Source: Candidatus Cloacimonadota bacterium
GTDB taxonomy: Bacteria; Cloacimonadota; Cloacimonadia; JGIOTU-2
Assembly (NCBI GenBank): GCA_011043895.1
Contig: DRBZ01000003.1
Coordinates: forward strand, 1 to 40,089
Direction of reading: 5' to 3'
DNA: 40,089 nucleotides
Shown here: in pieces, positions 16,695 through 23,619 of the stretch
How positions within the stretch are numbered: the stretch's first letter is position 1
Layout of the letters: the number at the start of each line of letters is the position of its first letter
Position numbers and translations under genes: made by a program
The notes under the pieces: generated by a model
Database searches by the model: none
The model's input: the letters and a program-made list of their open reading frames with translations, nothing else
What the model was told of the DNA's origin: nothing

Positions 16695-17174
16695 ATGGAG
16701 CGAATTTATAATTCAAAAACTTGCACACAATTTAATAAATATAAATTTTCGTATATGAAAAATTCTGGTTTTTCTAAAAAAATTGGAGTTGTGGTAAATT
16801 TGATACGCCACATTCCGGAACTCACTTACAAAACAACCGAAGAAGAAATCCGTGAAAGGATCGAGGGCAAAGACCACGAGTTCATAATAGTGAAAGATGG
16901 AGTAAATCCAGCAGGTTTCCTCATCGCCTACGCATTGGATGAAGAAACCTATTACAACTGGATAATGGGGGTGCTGTCGGATTTCAGAGATAAGGGCTAC
17001 GGCAGGCAGCTTATCGAGTTATTTGAATTAAAAGCAATGCAGAAAGGATACTTGGAAGTGAGTGTAAAAACGATGGAGAAATTTCCTGCAATGAAGTATC
17101 TTTTGGAAAAAATGAAGTATGAGGAAACGGGATTTGATAAGGATGGAAAGATCATTTTAAGAAAAAACTTGTAA
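16695..17174 (+). CDS. GNAT-family N-acetyltransferase
   Basis: This is a 159-residue protein with the GNAT fold, probably acetyl-CoA dependent. The acetyl-CoA pyrophosphate-binding motif is seen as LSDFRDKGYGRQLIELFE (R/Q-x-x-G-x-G/A type), preceded by beta strands EFIIVKDG and GFLIAYAL, and followed by KFPAMKYLLEKMKY in the C-terminal strand-helix region. The substrate cannot be told. The ATG at 16695 gives 20 residues before the conserved part, and AAGAG lies just upstream. The ATG at 16755 is an alternative but has no ribosome binding site. It is divergent from iorA with 80 bases between them and is followed by a decayed glycosylase gene. Confidence 0.8.
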   Translation: MERIYNSKTCTQFNKYKFSYMKNSGFSKKIGVVVNLIRHIPELTYKTTEEEIRERIEGKDHEFIIVKDGVNPAGFLIAYALDEETYYNWIMGVLSDFRDKGYGRQLIELFELKAMQKGYLEVSVKTMEKFPAMKYLLEKMKYEETGFDKDGKIILRKNL

Positions 17175-17225
17175 GAAAATTTTAACATTTTTACATATTT
17201 TTATCATCTGTATGGAGGCAGCATC

Positions 17226-18048
17226 ATGGCAATGGAATTACCGGAAATGACAAGAATTGCCGGACAGCTCAGAGGAGAACTCGTTGATAAGCGTTTTACC
17301 GAACTCATTTTCACCGATAAGGTGAACAAACTCACCGAATGGGGATTTATCAATCTTCAGCAGCGCGATATTACAGGATCGAAGATAACAGACATAAGAT
17401 CGAGCGGACACTATGTATTCATAGAGATGGAGAGTGGATTCAGTCTTGTATTCGGCGATCTGGTTGGGAAGATACTGTATCACTCACCAAAGGAAAAAAT
17501 CCCATCAAAATACACCATTGCATTTGTGCTCTCAGATAACTCTGTGCTGCCATTTCACACGAGCCTATACGGCTATGCAATTGCGCTTACCGCAGAAGAA
17601 ATCGAAGAGCATACATACGTCGGGCACAGCGGCATCTCTCCTCTTGATAAAGAATTTACCTATGAATATTTCGAACACATGCTCGCTGCAAACAAGAAGT
17701 TGAAAACCAAAAAGATACAGAGTTTGATATGATTACATGATCGGGTTTCAGAACGGCTATTTTCAGTATATCCTCTTTTGTGCAAAAATATCTCCGCTCA
17801 GGAAGATCGGTGAACTTACTCCCAAGTAGAAAGAGAATTTGTTCAACTGCATGATGGATATTACGAAACAAGCAGTTGTTGAAGACGGAAGCTGTGATGA
17901 GGTCGATATTTATGGTATGCCCGGGCATTATCAGCGTGTGAAGGGGAATCATATGAAGAACAAGCCCTGCCCTCGCTGCTGAAGCATCATTATTCAGAAA
18001 AATATTCTCGGCTCAAACTCCTATTTTTGTGAGGAATGCCAGAAGTAG
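17226..18048 (+). pseudogene. Fpg/Nei-family DNA glycosylase-like gene, disrupted
   Basis: The gene starts at ATG 17226 behind GGAGG. The first frame encodes 168 residues of the Fpg/MutM-like N-terminal domain (MELPEMTRIAGQL...GHYVFIEMES) and ends at a TGA near 17730. The remaining C-terminal half follows in another frame from about 17731: GFQNGYFQYILFCAKISPLRKIGELTPK, then a TAG, then a long segment with VDIYGMPGHYQR, then PCPRC, a TGA and YFCEECQK ending at TAG 18046-18048. These match the helix-two-turn-helix and the C-terminal zinc finger (CPRC...CEEC) of the Fpg family. One frameshift and two nonsense codons make a functional product very unlikely. The N-terminus lacks the catalytic Pro2 of classical Fpg, as in some uncharacterised relatives. 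Confidence 0.88.
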
Positions 18049-18137
18049 GAGCAATAATCATAGAAGATGTGTAACCACCGAGAACACAGTGTCTTCTCCC
18101 CCAGCTTAAAGATACGCCCAGACGGGCAGAGAGAACA

Positions 18138-18211
18138 GTCTTTTCGGGAACATCCGAACATTTTCAATGTGACATATTGTGAAATACTCGGAAGATTCCG
18201 ATAAATCGGAA
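18138..18211. repeat. GAAACATCCGAA-type dispersed inverted repeats, copy 1
   Basis: The sequence contains GGGAACATCCGAACATTTTC, then GTGAAATACTCGGAAG, two palindromes CGGAA-GA-TTCCG (18189-18200) and TTCCGAT-AA-ATCGGAA (18196-18211), and a further CGGAAACATTC. The same word order, GAAACATCCGAA then GAAACACTCGGAATTCC, recurs at 21410-21456. Confidence 0.6.
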
Positions 18212-18233
18212 ACATTCAGAGATTTCGGGTGGA

Positions 18234-18300
18234 ATCCCCAGAATTGACCGCCGTATTATTCATGCGGCGGGGCAATCTACCCTACATACCTCGATCCAGC
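18234..18300 (+). repeat. AGAATTGACCGC element, copy 1
   Basis: It begins ATCCCCAGAATTGACCGC (18234-18251), has a CCGCCG/CGGCGG hairpin, and ends CAATCTACCCTACATACC. Copy 2 at 22571-22675 shares 17 of the first 18 bases and the CAATCGACCCTATATGC end, but its middle hairpins differ. Confidence 0.6.
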
Positions 18301-18356
18301 TTCACGGTGTTGCGCCGTGACAGGTAACCTTAACACGACATCAAACAAAAAATATT

Positions 18357-18384
18357 GTCACCCTGAGCTCGGCGAAGGGTCTTA
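18357..18384 (+). repeat. GTCACCCTGA-type dispersed repeat
   Basis: GTCACCCTGAGCTCGGCGAA followed by GGGTC, with ACCCT/AGGGT arms. It is related to the minus-strand unit at 5371-5404. Confidence 0.55.
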
Positions 18385-18542
18385 CTGATTTCTCCTACCT
18401 CACATGCTCATAATGGTGGGATAATCTGCAATTCCCAGATTTTTGAAATATGTTTGTGATTATCCAATTGCACGTATTAATAACTTGACGAGGAATCGAG
18501 AAATTTGGAACTGAAAAGGAAAATAAAATTTCGGAGAATCAT

Positions 18543-18977
18543 ATGAAAGAAGAATACGCCTTACATAAAGGATTGGAAGACATCCTGGAAGGATATTGGA
18601 TGGCTTATGAACAACGTGATATCGATAAGATCAAGAAGTTCCTTCCGAAAGATGGTAACATTCTCTTCATTGGTACTGGCAAGCACGAGCGCTATGACAA
18701 TATTGATGATTATATAAAAGGAACGGAAAGAGATTTTGCTCAATCAGAAAAAGTTGAAGTTGCCCTGAAGAATTTTTATGCACATGCAGCAGGGAAAGTC
18801 GCATGGACTGCTATCGATCTGGAAGCTAAAGTAACAATAAAAGGAAAAGTCTATCCAATGTTCGCACGCTTTACAGCAGTGCTGGAACGCATCGATGGTT
18901 CTTGGCTCTTCCGGCAGGTCCACCTTTCTTTTCCTTCAGCAGACCAGCAAGAAGGTGAGTCCTTTCCCGTACAATAA
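18543..18977 (+). CDS. SnoaL-like (NTF2 fold) protein
   Basis: This is a 144-residue protein with the cone-shaped NTF2/SnoaL_3-type pattern: an N-terminal helix pair (LEDILEGYWMAYEQRDIDKIKKFL), a GNILFIGTGKHERYD segment, and C-terminal strands ending in LERIDGSWLFRQVHLSFP. Members of this superfamily bind small molecules, and many have no known reaction; I cannot assign one. The ATG has GGAG about 6 bases upstream. It is intact although it sits between two decayed DNA-glycosylase-family genes, and it ends 3 bases before the second of them, so the two were probably co-transcribed. Confidence 0.8.
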   Translation: MKEEYALHKGLEDILEGYWMAYEQRDIDKIKKFLPKDGNILFIGTGKHERYDNIDDYIKGTERDFAQSEKVEVALKNFYAHAAGKVAWTAIDLEAKVTIKGKVYPMFARFTAVLERIDGSWLFRQVHLSFPSADQQEGESFPVQ

Positions 18978-18980
18978 TCG

Positions 18981-19745
18981 ATGACCACACTCTCTAAGAG
19001 CGAAGCGCGAAACCTTGTGCTTCATGCACAACTCCTGAATGGTGTTTCGGATATAACTCCAGATAAAAACGGTATCTATAATATCATCGATCACCTCGGT
19101 TATGTGCAGCTCGACACGCTCTCTGTTGTAAAACGCTCACATCATCACACGTTGTGGAACAGGCATCCGAAGTACGATTCGGAAATGCTGCTCGAGCTTC
19201 AGCGTGATGACAAGCGCATCTTCGAATACTGGGGACATGCTGCATCCTACCTGCCCATGAAGGATTACCGCTTCTACCAGCACCGGATGAACAATGCCGA
19301 TGATCCGAATTCGAAATGGGAAAGGGATCAGCTGGAAAATACGGCTATCTCCTCGAACCGATCATGACGGAAGTGCGCGAAAAGGGACCATGCCAGGCAA
19401 AGGATCTCGAACTGCCGGGAATCTCATTCAAAAAAGCAAAAAATCTTCCGTGGGAATCAACTCAGATACGTTTTGCGCTTAATATGCTGGTAGTTATGGG
19501 ACAGCATATTTACCGAACGCAAGAAGTTCCAAAAATACTATGATCCGACAGAGCGAGTACTCCCATCATATATTGATAAAACGATGTCTTCCAGAGAAAA
19601 ACTTGGTCGATTCCTTGTGAAAAGGGCATTACAAAGTTACGGGATCGCCTCAGAAAATGAGATTTGGAATCATATCTTTCTTGGCAGCAAGGAGCTAATT
19701 ATTGAAAGGTTAGAAGGTTTGAAGGTTAGAAGCTTTTTAAGTTAA
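18981..19745 (+). pseudogene. YcaQ-family (HTH_42 winged-helix) DNA glycosylase, frameshifted and C-terminally truncated
   Basis: Three frame segments together give a recognisable protein. The first runs from 18981 with LSKSEARNLVLHAQLL, GYVQLDTLSVVKRSHHHTLW (containing the QxD motif of the family) and FEYWGHAASYLPM. The second runs from about 19340 with YGYLLEPIMTEVREKGP. The third runs from about 19505 with ERKKFQKYYDPTERVLPSYI and VKRALQSYGIAS. A lost A in the GAAAAT run near 19338 explains the first shift, and a second indel lies near 19505. The frame stops at 19745 inside a GAAGGTT repeat, well short of the roughly 400 residues usual for the family. YcaQ/AlkX-type enzymes remove bulky or crosslinked base lesions. 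The function is lost here. Confidence 0.85.
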
Positions 19746-19767
19746 GAGGTTGGAATTTCAGAAGGTT
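19703..19767 (+). repeat. Tandem degenerate GAAGGTT(A) repeat at the truncated end of the ycaQ-like gene
   Basis: Units GAAAGGTTA, GAAGGTTT, GAAGGTTA, GAAGCTTT, AAGAGGTTGGAA and CAGAAGGTTA follow one another. The repeat forms the last codons of the ycaQ-like frame and abuts the end of the convergent small membrane-protein gene. Confidence 0.7.
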
Positions 19768-20020
19768 ACTCGTGGTGCCGGAAACCGGCAATTGCTTTTA
19801 ATACGAGTCCTACAAAGATCATCACCACTCCACCAATTGTACCAGCAATTTGAATGATGCCGAACTCATCCCAGGTGCCATAACGAAGTACGTCAGCAAG
19901 AGCAAAGAAGAGGGCGATTGCAATACCAATTGTGATTAGCGTTGAACCCATAGTATGATATTCCTGATCTTCGAGATTATCATCGGGTTCGTAAATAGGC
20001 GTCGGATCTTTTTCTTTCAT
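19766..20020 (-). CDS. Small membrane protein with two predicted helices
   Basis: This is an 84-residue protein that I do not recognise. The N-terminal 24 residues are acidic and polar (KEKDPTPIYEPDDNLEDQEY), followed by a hydrophobic helix (STLITIGIAIALFFALADVL, about 26-45), a short polar turn (RYGTWDEFG) and a second helix (IIQIAGTIGGVVMIFVGLVLKAIAGF). It ends RHHE. The ATG at 20020 has AAGGAAG about 5 bases upstream. The composition and ribosome binding site support a real gene. It is isolated, convergent with the ycaQ-like remnant and divergent from the secreted protein gene. Confidence 0.72.
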   Translation of the reverse strand: MKEKDPTPIYEPDDNLEDQEYHTMGSTLITIGIAIALFFALADVLRYGTWDEFGIIQIAGTIGGVVMIFVGLVLKAIAGFRHHE

Positions 20021-20207
20021 ATTGCTTCCTTATCAAGGATGATTGAATTGGATTCTATGCGTATCTATTGTCAAGATTGCATGTATCACGAATGATAATC
20101 TAGATATTCTTTGACACAATATCCGACACAAAAATTACATGTAGCGAAAGTACAAAAAAGTGAAGAAAAGTACCGCTCCCTTTTCATTCACAGAGAAAGG
20201 ATTTTGT

Positions 20208-21209
20208 ATGAAAAACACGAAAAAAATTTTGGCTCGCAAACACATTTATCTCTTGCTACTTTCTGGTTGTCTCATTCTGTGCATGATCCCAAAAACATCG
20301 TATGCTGAAATCGTAAAGCAGAAAAACAACAGTATCTATGCAAAGATCAGTATTCCCATTTTTGTACATTCGGAAGAAATAACTGATTATACAAAGCCCG
20401 AGATGGAGGATAAGCATAAAACATTTGAGAATCAAAGTACTTTCTTAACCGTTACAATACCTAATGCAAAGGTTGTCTATAATGATCTGGTGTTCTCCGG
20501 GAGACATTCTGCATATAATGAAGATTTTTATTTCATCGGTAAATTTTCTGAAGATAAGTCAACAATTACCGAGTTTACTGTATGGTATAGTTACAACCTT
20601 CCAAAATCCACGAATGAAACTCAGGCGATCTTTACACTCAAGAACCTCGATGTGCTCTACAATTCCATGGGAAATCAATACATTGCCAGCTACAATAAAG
20701 AGTATAGCGAGGTAGAGGTAGAGATGTATAAAAGGGTTGAGGGGCAGTCATCGAGCAACTGGAAAACGATCCGAACGACACAATTTACGAGTATTAATGA
20801 AGAGAGACTGGGGCGGTTTAAACCTCAATTACGGATTACTATACTCAAAGAAAGCCTGCCGGAAGGCGAAGTGAAGATCGTATCGACGATGATCGATTTT
20901 GCGTTGCAAAGCATGGTATTTCACATCCCGTCATATGACAGCGATGAAGCGTTTGAGATAACCGCTGACCAGATATGGGATATCATTGGGAATGATCCTG
21001 ATAATGGTGCAGCTCGTTGGGATACATTGAAGAAAATAATGGATGAACTAGAATACTGGCATGGAGCACATATCAAATCTCATAACATAGCTGAAGATAT
21101 GGCACTTGTGTCGCATGAAATAATACAGACTATCACTGCACCACTTGAAGGTAAAGGCAAGGAGCTTTGTGATTATATCAAAGAAATCGTGAAGAATAAT
21201 AATGAGTAA
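20208..21209 (+). CDS. Secreted protein of unknown function
   Basis: This is a protein of about 333 residues that I do not recognise. The start is ATG 20208, preceded by AAAGGA at about 9 bases; the earlier in-frame ATG at 20160 lacks a ribosome binding site and would spoil the signal peptide. The N-terminus has a basic region (MKNTKKILARKH) and a hydrophobic core ending at TSYA, a likely signal peptidase I site. LLSGC inside the core could mimic a lipobox but is followed by more hydrophobic residues. The middle is strand-rich and polar with many aromatic residues, and contains IFTLKNLDVLYNSMGNQYIA. The last 110 residues look helical and acidic (ADQIWDIIGND, WDTLKKIMDELEYWHGAHIKS). There are no membrane segments after the signal and no repeats or catalytic motif I can identify. 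Confidence 0.8.
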   Translation: MKNTKKILARKHIYLLLLSGCLILCMIPKTSYAEIVKQKNNSIYAKISIPIFVHSEEITDYTKPEMEDKHKTFENQSTFLTVTIPNAKVVYNDLVFSGRHSAYNEDFYFIGKFSEDKSTITEFTVWYSYNLPKSTNETQAIFTLKNLDVLYNSMGNQYIASYNKEYSEVEVEMYKRVEGQSSSNWKTIRTTQFTSINEERLGRFKPQLRITILKESLPEGEVKIVSTMIDFALQSMVFHIPSYDSDEAFEITADQIWDIIGNDPDNGAARWDTLKKIMDELEYWHGAHIKSHNIAEDMALVSHEIIQTITAPLEGKGKELCDYIKEIVKNNNE

Positions 21210-21697
21210 ATGAATAATGCCTAATATGTTGAATCTTAATGCACAAGGATTCCATACTTTACGAATGCTTTAAGAGTCTATTGCCATAAAGAATAACCTC
21301 ACCCTACCTCTTTTCCCGACTGTAATGCAGCTAGTGTCAGGACAAAATTATTATTTATAGTAAGTGGCAATAATTTCAGAAAACTTCTGATTGTTCCCAA
21401 TTTTTTTTAGAAACATCCGAATGTTTTCGTAAATCTTTCGAAACACTCGGAATTCCTCTCGATGTAGGACATTAAGAGGTTTCTCAGTCCTGAATTATCT
21501 ATTACAAACCATTATTTAATTATTCACTCAATTGAATTTATTCATCTCGGATTGTAGCGAGGTAATTCTATTGGTTTGACATCGTCGTACAAGCTGTGTC
21601 TGCACCTATCACGTGGCGGGAATGGAGATACGTTTTATTGTAAATATAACCAGCAGATAATTTTTTATGCTTTTTCGTGTTTTTCGTGGTTAAAAAA
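21210..21697. other. Gene-free region between convergent genes, with dispersed repeats
   Basis: About 490 bases without a credible coding frame. It includes the second copy of the GAAACATCCGAA-type repeat (21410-21456) and a TTTTTCGTGTTTTTCGTGG motif near 21672 of the CACGAAAAACACGAAAA type often seen between genes in environmental genomes. No clear terminator for either flanking gene is visible; the T8 run at 21401-21408 has no good stem. Confidence 0.65.
21410..21456. repeat. GAAACATCCGAA-type dispersed inverted repeats, copy 2
   Basis: GAAACAT-CCGA-ATGTTTTC forms an inverted repeat (21410-21428). It is followed after 10 bases by CGAAACACTCGGAATTCC. This matches the order in copy 1 at 18138-18200. 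Confidence 0.6.
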
Positions 21698-22384
21698 TTA
21701 CCTATCAAAAATAGAAGGTGGGCAGAATTCCTCGATCCTTTCAATAATGCGCTCCGCCTGTGCAATAATTTCTTCCTCAGTACAATTATTCGTATTTATT
21801 TCCAGTACCTGGGTCATTTTTTTTGCGCGGGGAATCCAGTTTTCGTAGGCATCGTTGAGCTGGGAGAGGTAACTCTTTGCAATGGATTTTTCGCTTTCCC
21901 GTCCGCGCTGCTGGATGCGCTCGAGCAGTTCATCCACATCGGCTCGCAGGTACACGATAAGGTCAGGATCCTGCAGGTAGTAGGTCATGTTGTGGAAGAG
22001 GTCCTGGTAGTTCTCGAAATCACGCGTAGTCATGGAGCCGTTCTTGTACAGTGTGCGTGCAAAGATCTCTGCATCTTCGTAGATAGTTCTATCCTGAATG
22101 CATGACACGTTGTGTTCCACGATCTTCTTCTGCATCTCAAAGCGCTTGGAAAGGAAATAGACCTGCAGGTGGAAACTCCAGCGGCTCATATCAGCATAGA
22201 AATCATCGAGGTATGGATTGGTGATGACCGGTTCGTAGTAGGCTTCCCATTCCAATTTTTCGCTGATTAGTCGGGTCATGGTGGTTTTGCCCACGCCTAT
22301 GTTGCCGGCAATTGCGACGAAATAGTGATCTTCTGTAGTGCTTCCAGAGTCATTCAAAGGGCGGAAATCTTTTGCTCTGATCAT
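21698..22384 (-). CDS. Deoxynucleoside kinase
   Basis: This is a 228-residue kinase of the deoxynucleoside kinase (dGK/dAK/dCK) family, which phosphorylates salvaged deoxynucleosides to monophosphates in the cytoplasm. The P-loop GNIGVGKTT starts at 27. The substrate-site DRT motif is at 98-100, followed by YED, and the arginine-rich LID (QQRGRESE) lies near 158-165. The sequence WSFHLQVYFLSKRF near 70 is typical of the family. The exact base preference cannot be told. The N-terminal 20 residues before YFVAIAGNIG are an extension; the chosen ATG has GAGG about 6 bases upstream. It is a single gene, separated from era by 338 bases. Confidence 0.9.
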   Translation of the reverse strand: MIRAKDFRPLNDSGSTTEDHYFVAIAGNIGVGKTTMTRLISEKLEWEAYYEPVITNPYLDDFYADMSRWSFHLQVYFLSKRFEMQKKIVEHNVSCIQDRTIYEDAEIFARTLYKNGSMTTRDFENYQDLFHNMTYYLQDPDLIVYLRADVDELLERIQQRGRESEKSIAKSYLSQLNDAYENWIPRAKKMTQVLEINTNNCTEEEIIAQAERIIERIEEFCPPSIFDR

Positions 22385-22722
22385 GTGCGATCCTCTGCGA
22401 TTTATTCTTAACGTGATGATTTATTTTCTGAATTCGACAGCAGAATTACAAATGTATGATTATTTGTCAAAATTTATGGATGTAATCTTCATTGCTTCAC
22501 CAACTCCGACTTCGTTTTACTTTCGCCGTGATAAACTGGTACTTGGTAAAGCGATTTATATGTAGGATGAATTCCCAGAATTGACCGCAGATAAATCCAT
22601 CTCGTTCCCAAAGCCCTCTTTGGGAATGGAGGGAGAAGACGACCGATTGTGAGCAATCGACCCTATATGCTTCGAGAACCTCAGCATGACATTTATTTTG
22701 AAATTTCCGAACGTATGGTCAA
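22385..22722. other. Gene-free region with repeat element and hairpins
   Basis: 338 bases between era and the deoxynucleoside kinase gene. It holds the second AGAATTGACCGC element (22571-22675) and no convincing gene or promoter. The era-side hairpin TTCCCAAAG/CTTTGGGAA lacks a T run, so it is not a standard terminator. Confidence 0.65.
22571..22675 (+). repeat. AGAATTGACCGC element, copy 2
   Basis: It begins ATTCCCAGAATTGACCGC (22571-22588). It contains two perfect hairpins: TTCCCAAAG-CCCT-CTTTGGGAA (22605-22626) and CGATTG-TGAG-CAATCG (22644-22659). It ends ACCCTATATGC. Copy 1 is at 18234-18300. Confidence 0.6.
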
Positions 22723-23619
22723 TTATTTATATCCGAATTCTTTGAGCACACGTTCTTTTTTACGCCAGTTCTTGCGGATTTTTACCCAGAGGTGTAGGCG
22801 CACTTTTTTCTGCATCAGATATTTGATATCCCGCTCTGCAGCGAGCCGTATCTTTTTGATCATCTCGCCATTTGTACCGATGATGATCTTCTTCTGGGAG
22901 CGTGATTCCACAAAGATATTTGCCCAAACCTCTGATCGTTCCTCACCTTCCTCGAACATCTCGACAGTCACAGCAGTGGAGTATGGAATTTCCTGTTGTA
23001 GATTGTAAAATATCTTCTCACGGATGATCTCCTGCACAAAGAATCTCATATTGCGGTCTGAAATATTATCCATTGGATAGTAGGGCGGATGTACTGGCAG
23101 TAATGCAATGATACGAGATTTGAGCTCAGCAAGCCCGATGCATTCAGTTGCAGAAATGAAAAAGATCTCTTTGAATCCCCACACTTCAAGAGTTTGTTGT
23201 ATGTCTTTGAGTATCTTTTCTTTTTTTGCCAGATCGATCTTATTGATCACAGCGAGTTTGGGGATTTTCGACTTAAGAATGATTTCACTTACTGCTCGGT
23301 CATAATTGGTAGGGAAGGTCTCTACGTCACTGATGAAAATAAGTACTTCCACGTCTTTCAGCGCTTCGGCAATCGAGGATTGCATTTTTTCCTGCAGCAG
23401 GTAGCGCGGCTTTAGGAAACCTGGTGTGTCTATGAACACGACTTGATGAGCATCTTCAGAAAGAATTCCAAGTAGATTCTGGCGGGTTGTTTGTGGCTTG
23501 GGAGTGGTGATGGATAGTTTCTCACCAAGAAAAGCATTCATCAAGCTTGATTTCCCAACGTTCGGTTTGCCGATAATCGAGACAAAACCCGCTTTGAAGT
23601 TGTTAAGCTCTTCAGACAT
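22723..23619 (-). CDS. era: GTPase Era
   Basis: This is a 298-residue GTPase needed for 30S subunit maturation. It binds the 3' end of 16S rRNA. G1 is GKPNVGKSS (17-25), the switch region has TTPKPQTTRQN, G3 is in IDTPGFL and G4 is NKIDL. The C-terminal KH domain (about 205-290) has the VWANIFVESRSQKKIIIGTN region with the GxxG-type loop (GTNG). The start overlaps the holA end by 8 bases. It is the last gene of the yibQ-uppP-scpB-holA-era unit. Confidence 0.97.
   Translation of the reverse strand: MSEELNNFKAGFVSIIGKPNVGKSSLMNAFLGEKLSITTPKPQTTRQNLLGILSEDAHQVVFIDTPGFLKPRYLLQEKMQSSIAEALKDVEVLIFISDVETFPTNYDRAVSEIILKSKIPKLAVINKIDLAKKEKILKDIQQTLEVWGFKEIFFISATECIGLAELKSRIIALLPVHPPYYPMDNISDRNMRFFVQEIIREKIFYNLQQEIPYSTAVTVEMFEEGEERSEVWANIFVESRSQKKIIIGTNGEMIKKIRLAAERDIKYLMQKKVRLHLWVKIRKNWRKKERVLKEFGYK

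Larger units (their letters stand above)
18049..18542. other. Gene-free region carrying several dispersed repeats and hairpins
   Basis: About 490 bases without a coding frame. It contains an AACCACCGAGAACACAG-type motif near 18072, TCGGAA-based inverted repeats at 18138-18211, an element starting ATCCCCAGAATTGACCGC at 18234 with a CCGCCG/CGGCGG hairpin (18248-18270), a TCACGG/CCGTGA hairpin (18302-18320) and a GTCACCCTGA unit (18357-18384). The last 60 bases lead into the SnoaL-like gene. Confidence 0.7.

Noticed and set aside
17731..18048. A separate small zinc-finger gene downstream of the 168-residue Fpg-like frame
   Set aside because: The sequence aligns with the expected C-terminal half of the same Fpg-family protein but contains TAG and TGA stops, so it is the rest of a broken gene.
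18021..18215. Minus-strand frame of 64 codons
   Set aside because: It lies over repeat motifs, has no ribosome binding site and no protein-like pattern.
1..20000. Stop-codon reassignment as the explanation for internal TAG, TGA and TAA codons
   Set aside because: All three stop codons occur as lesions, frameshifts accompany most of them, and intact genes in the window end in ordinary stop codons. Decay or sequence error explains the data better.
22338..22565. Plus-strand frame of 75 codons upstream of the deoxynucleoside kinase
   Set aside because: Its first part is antisense to the kinase gene and the rest is repeat-bearing intergenic DNA.
22605..22659. Hairpins after era as a transcription terminator or CRISPR-like repeats
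   Set aside because: There is no T run on either strand and the two hairpins are different in sequence and not regularly spaced. They belong to a dispersed element.
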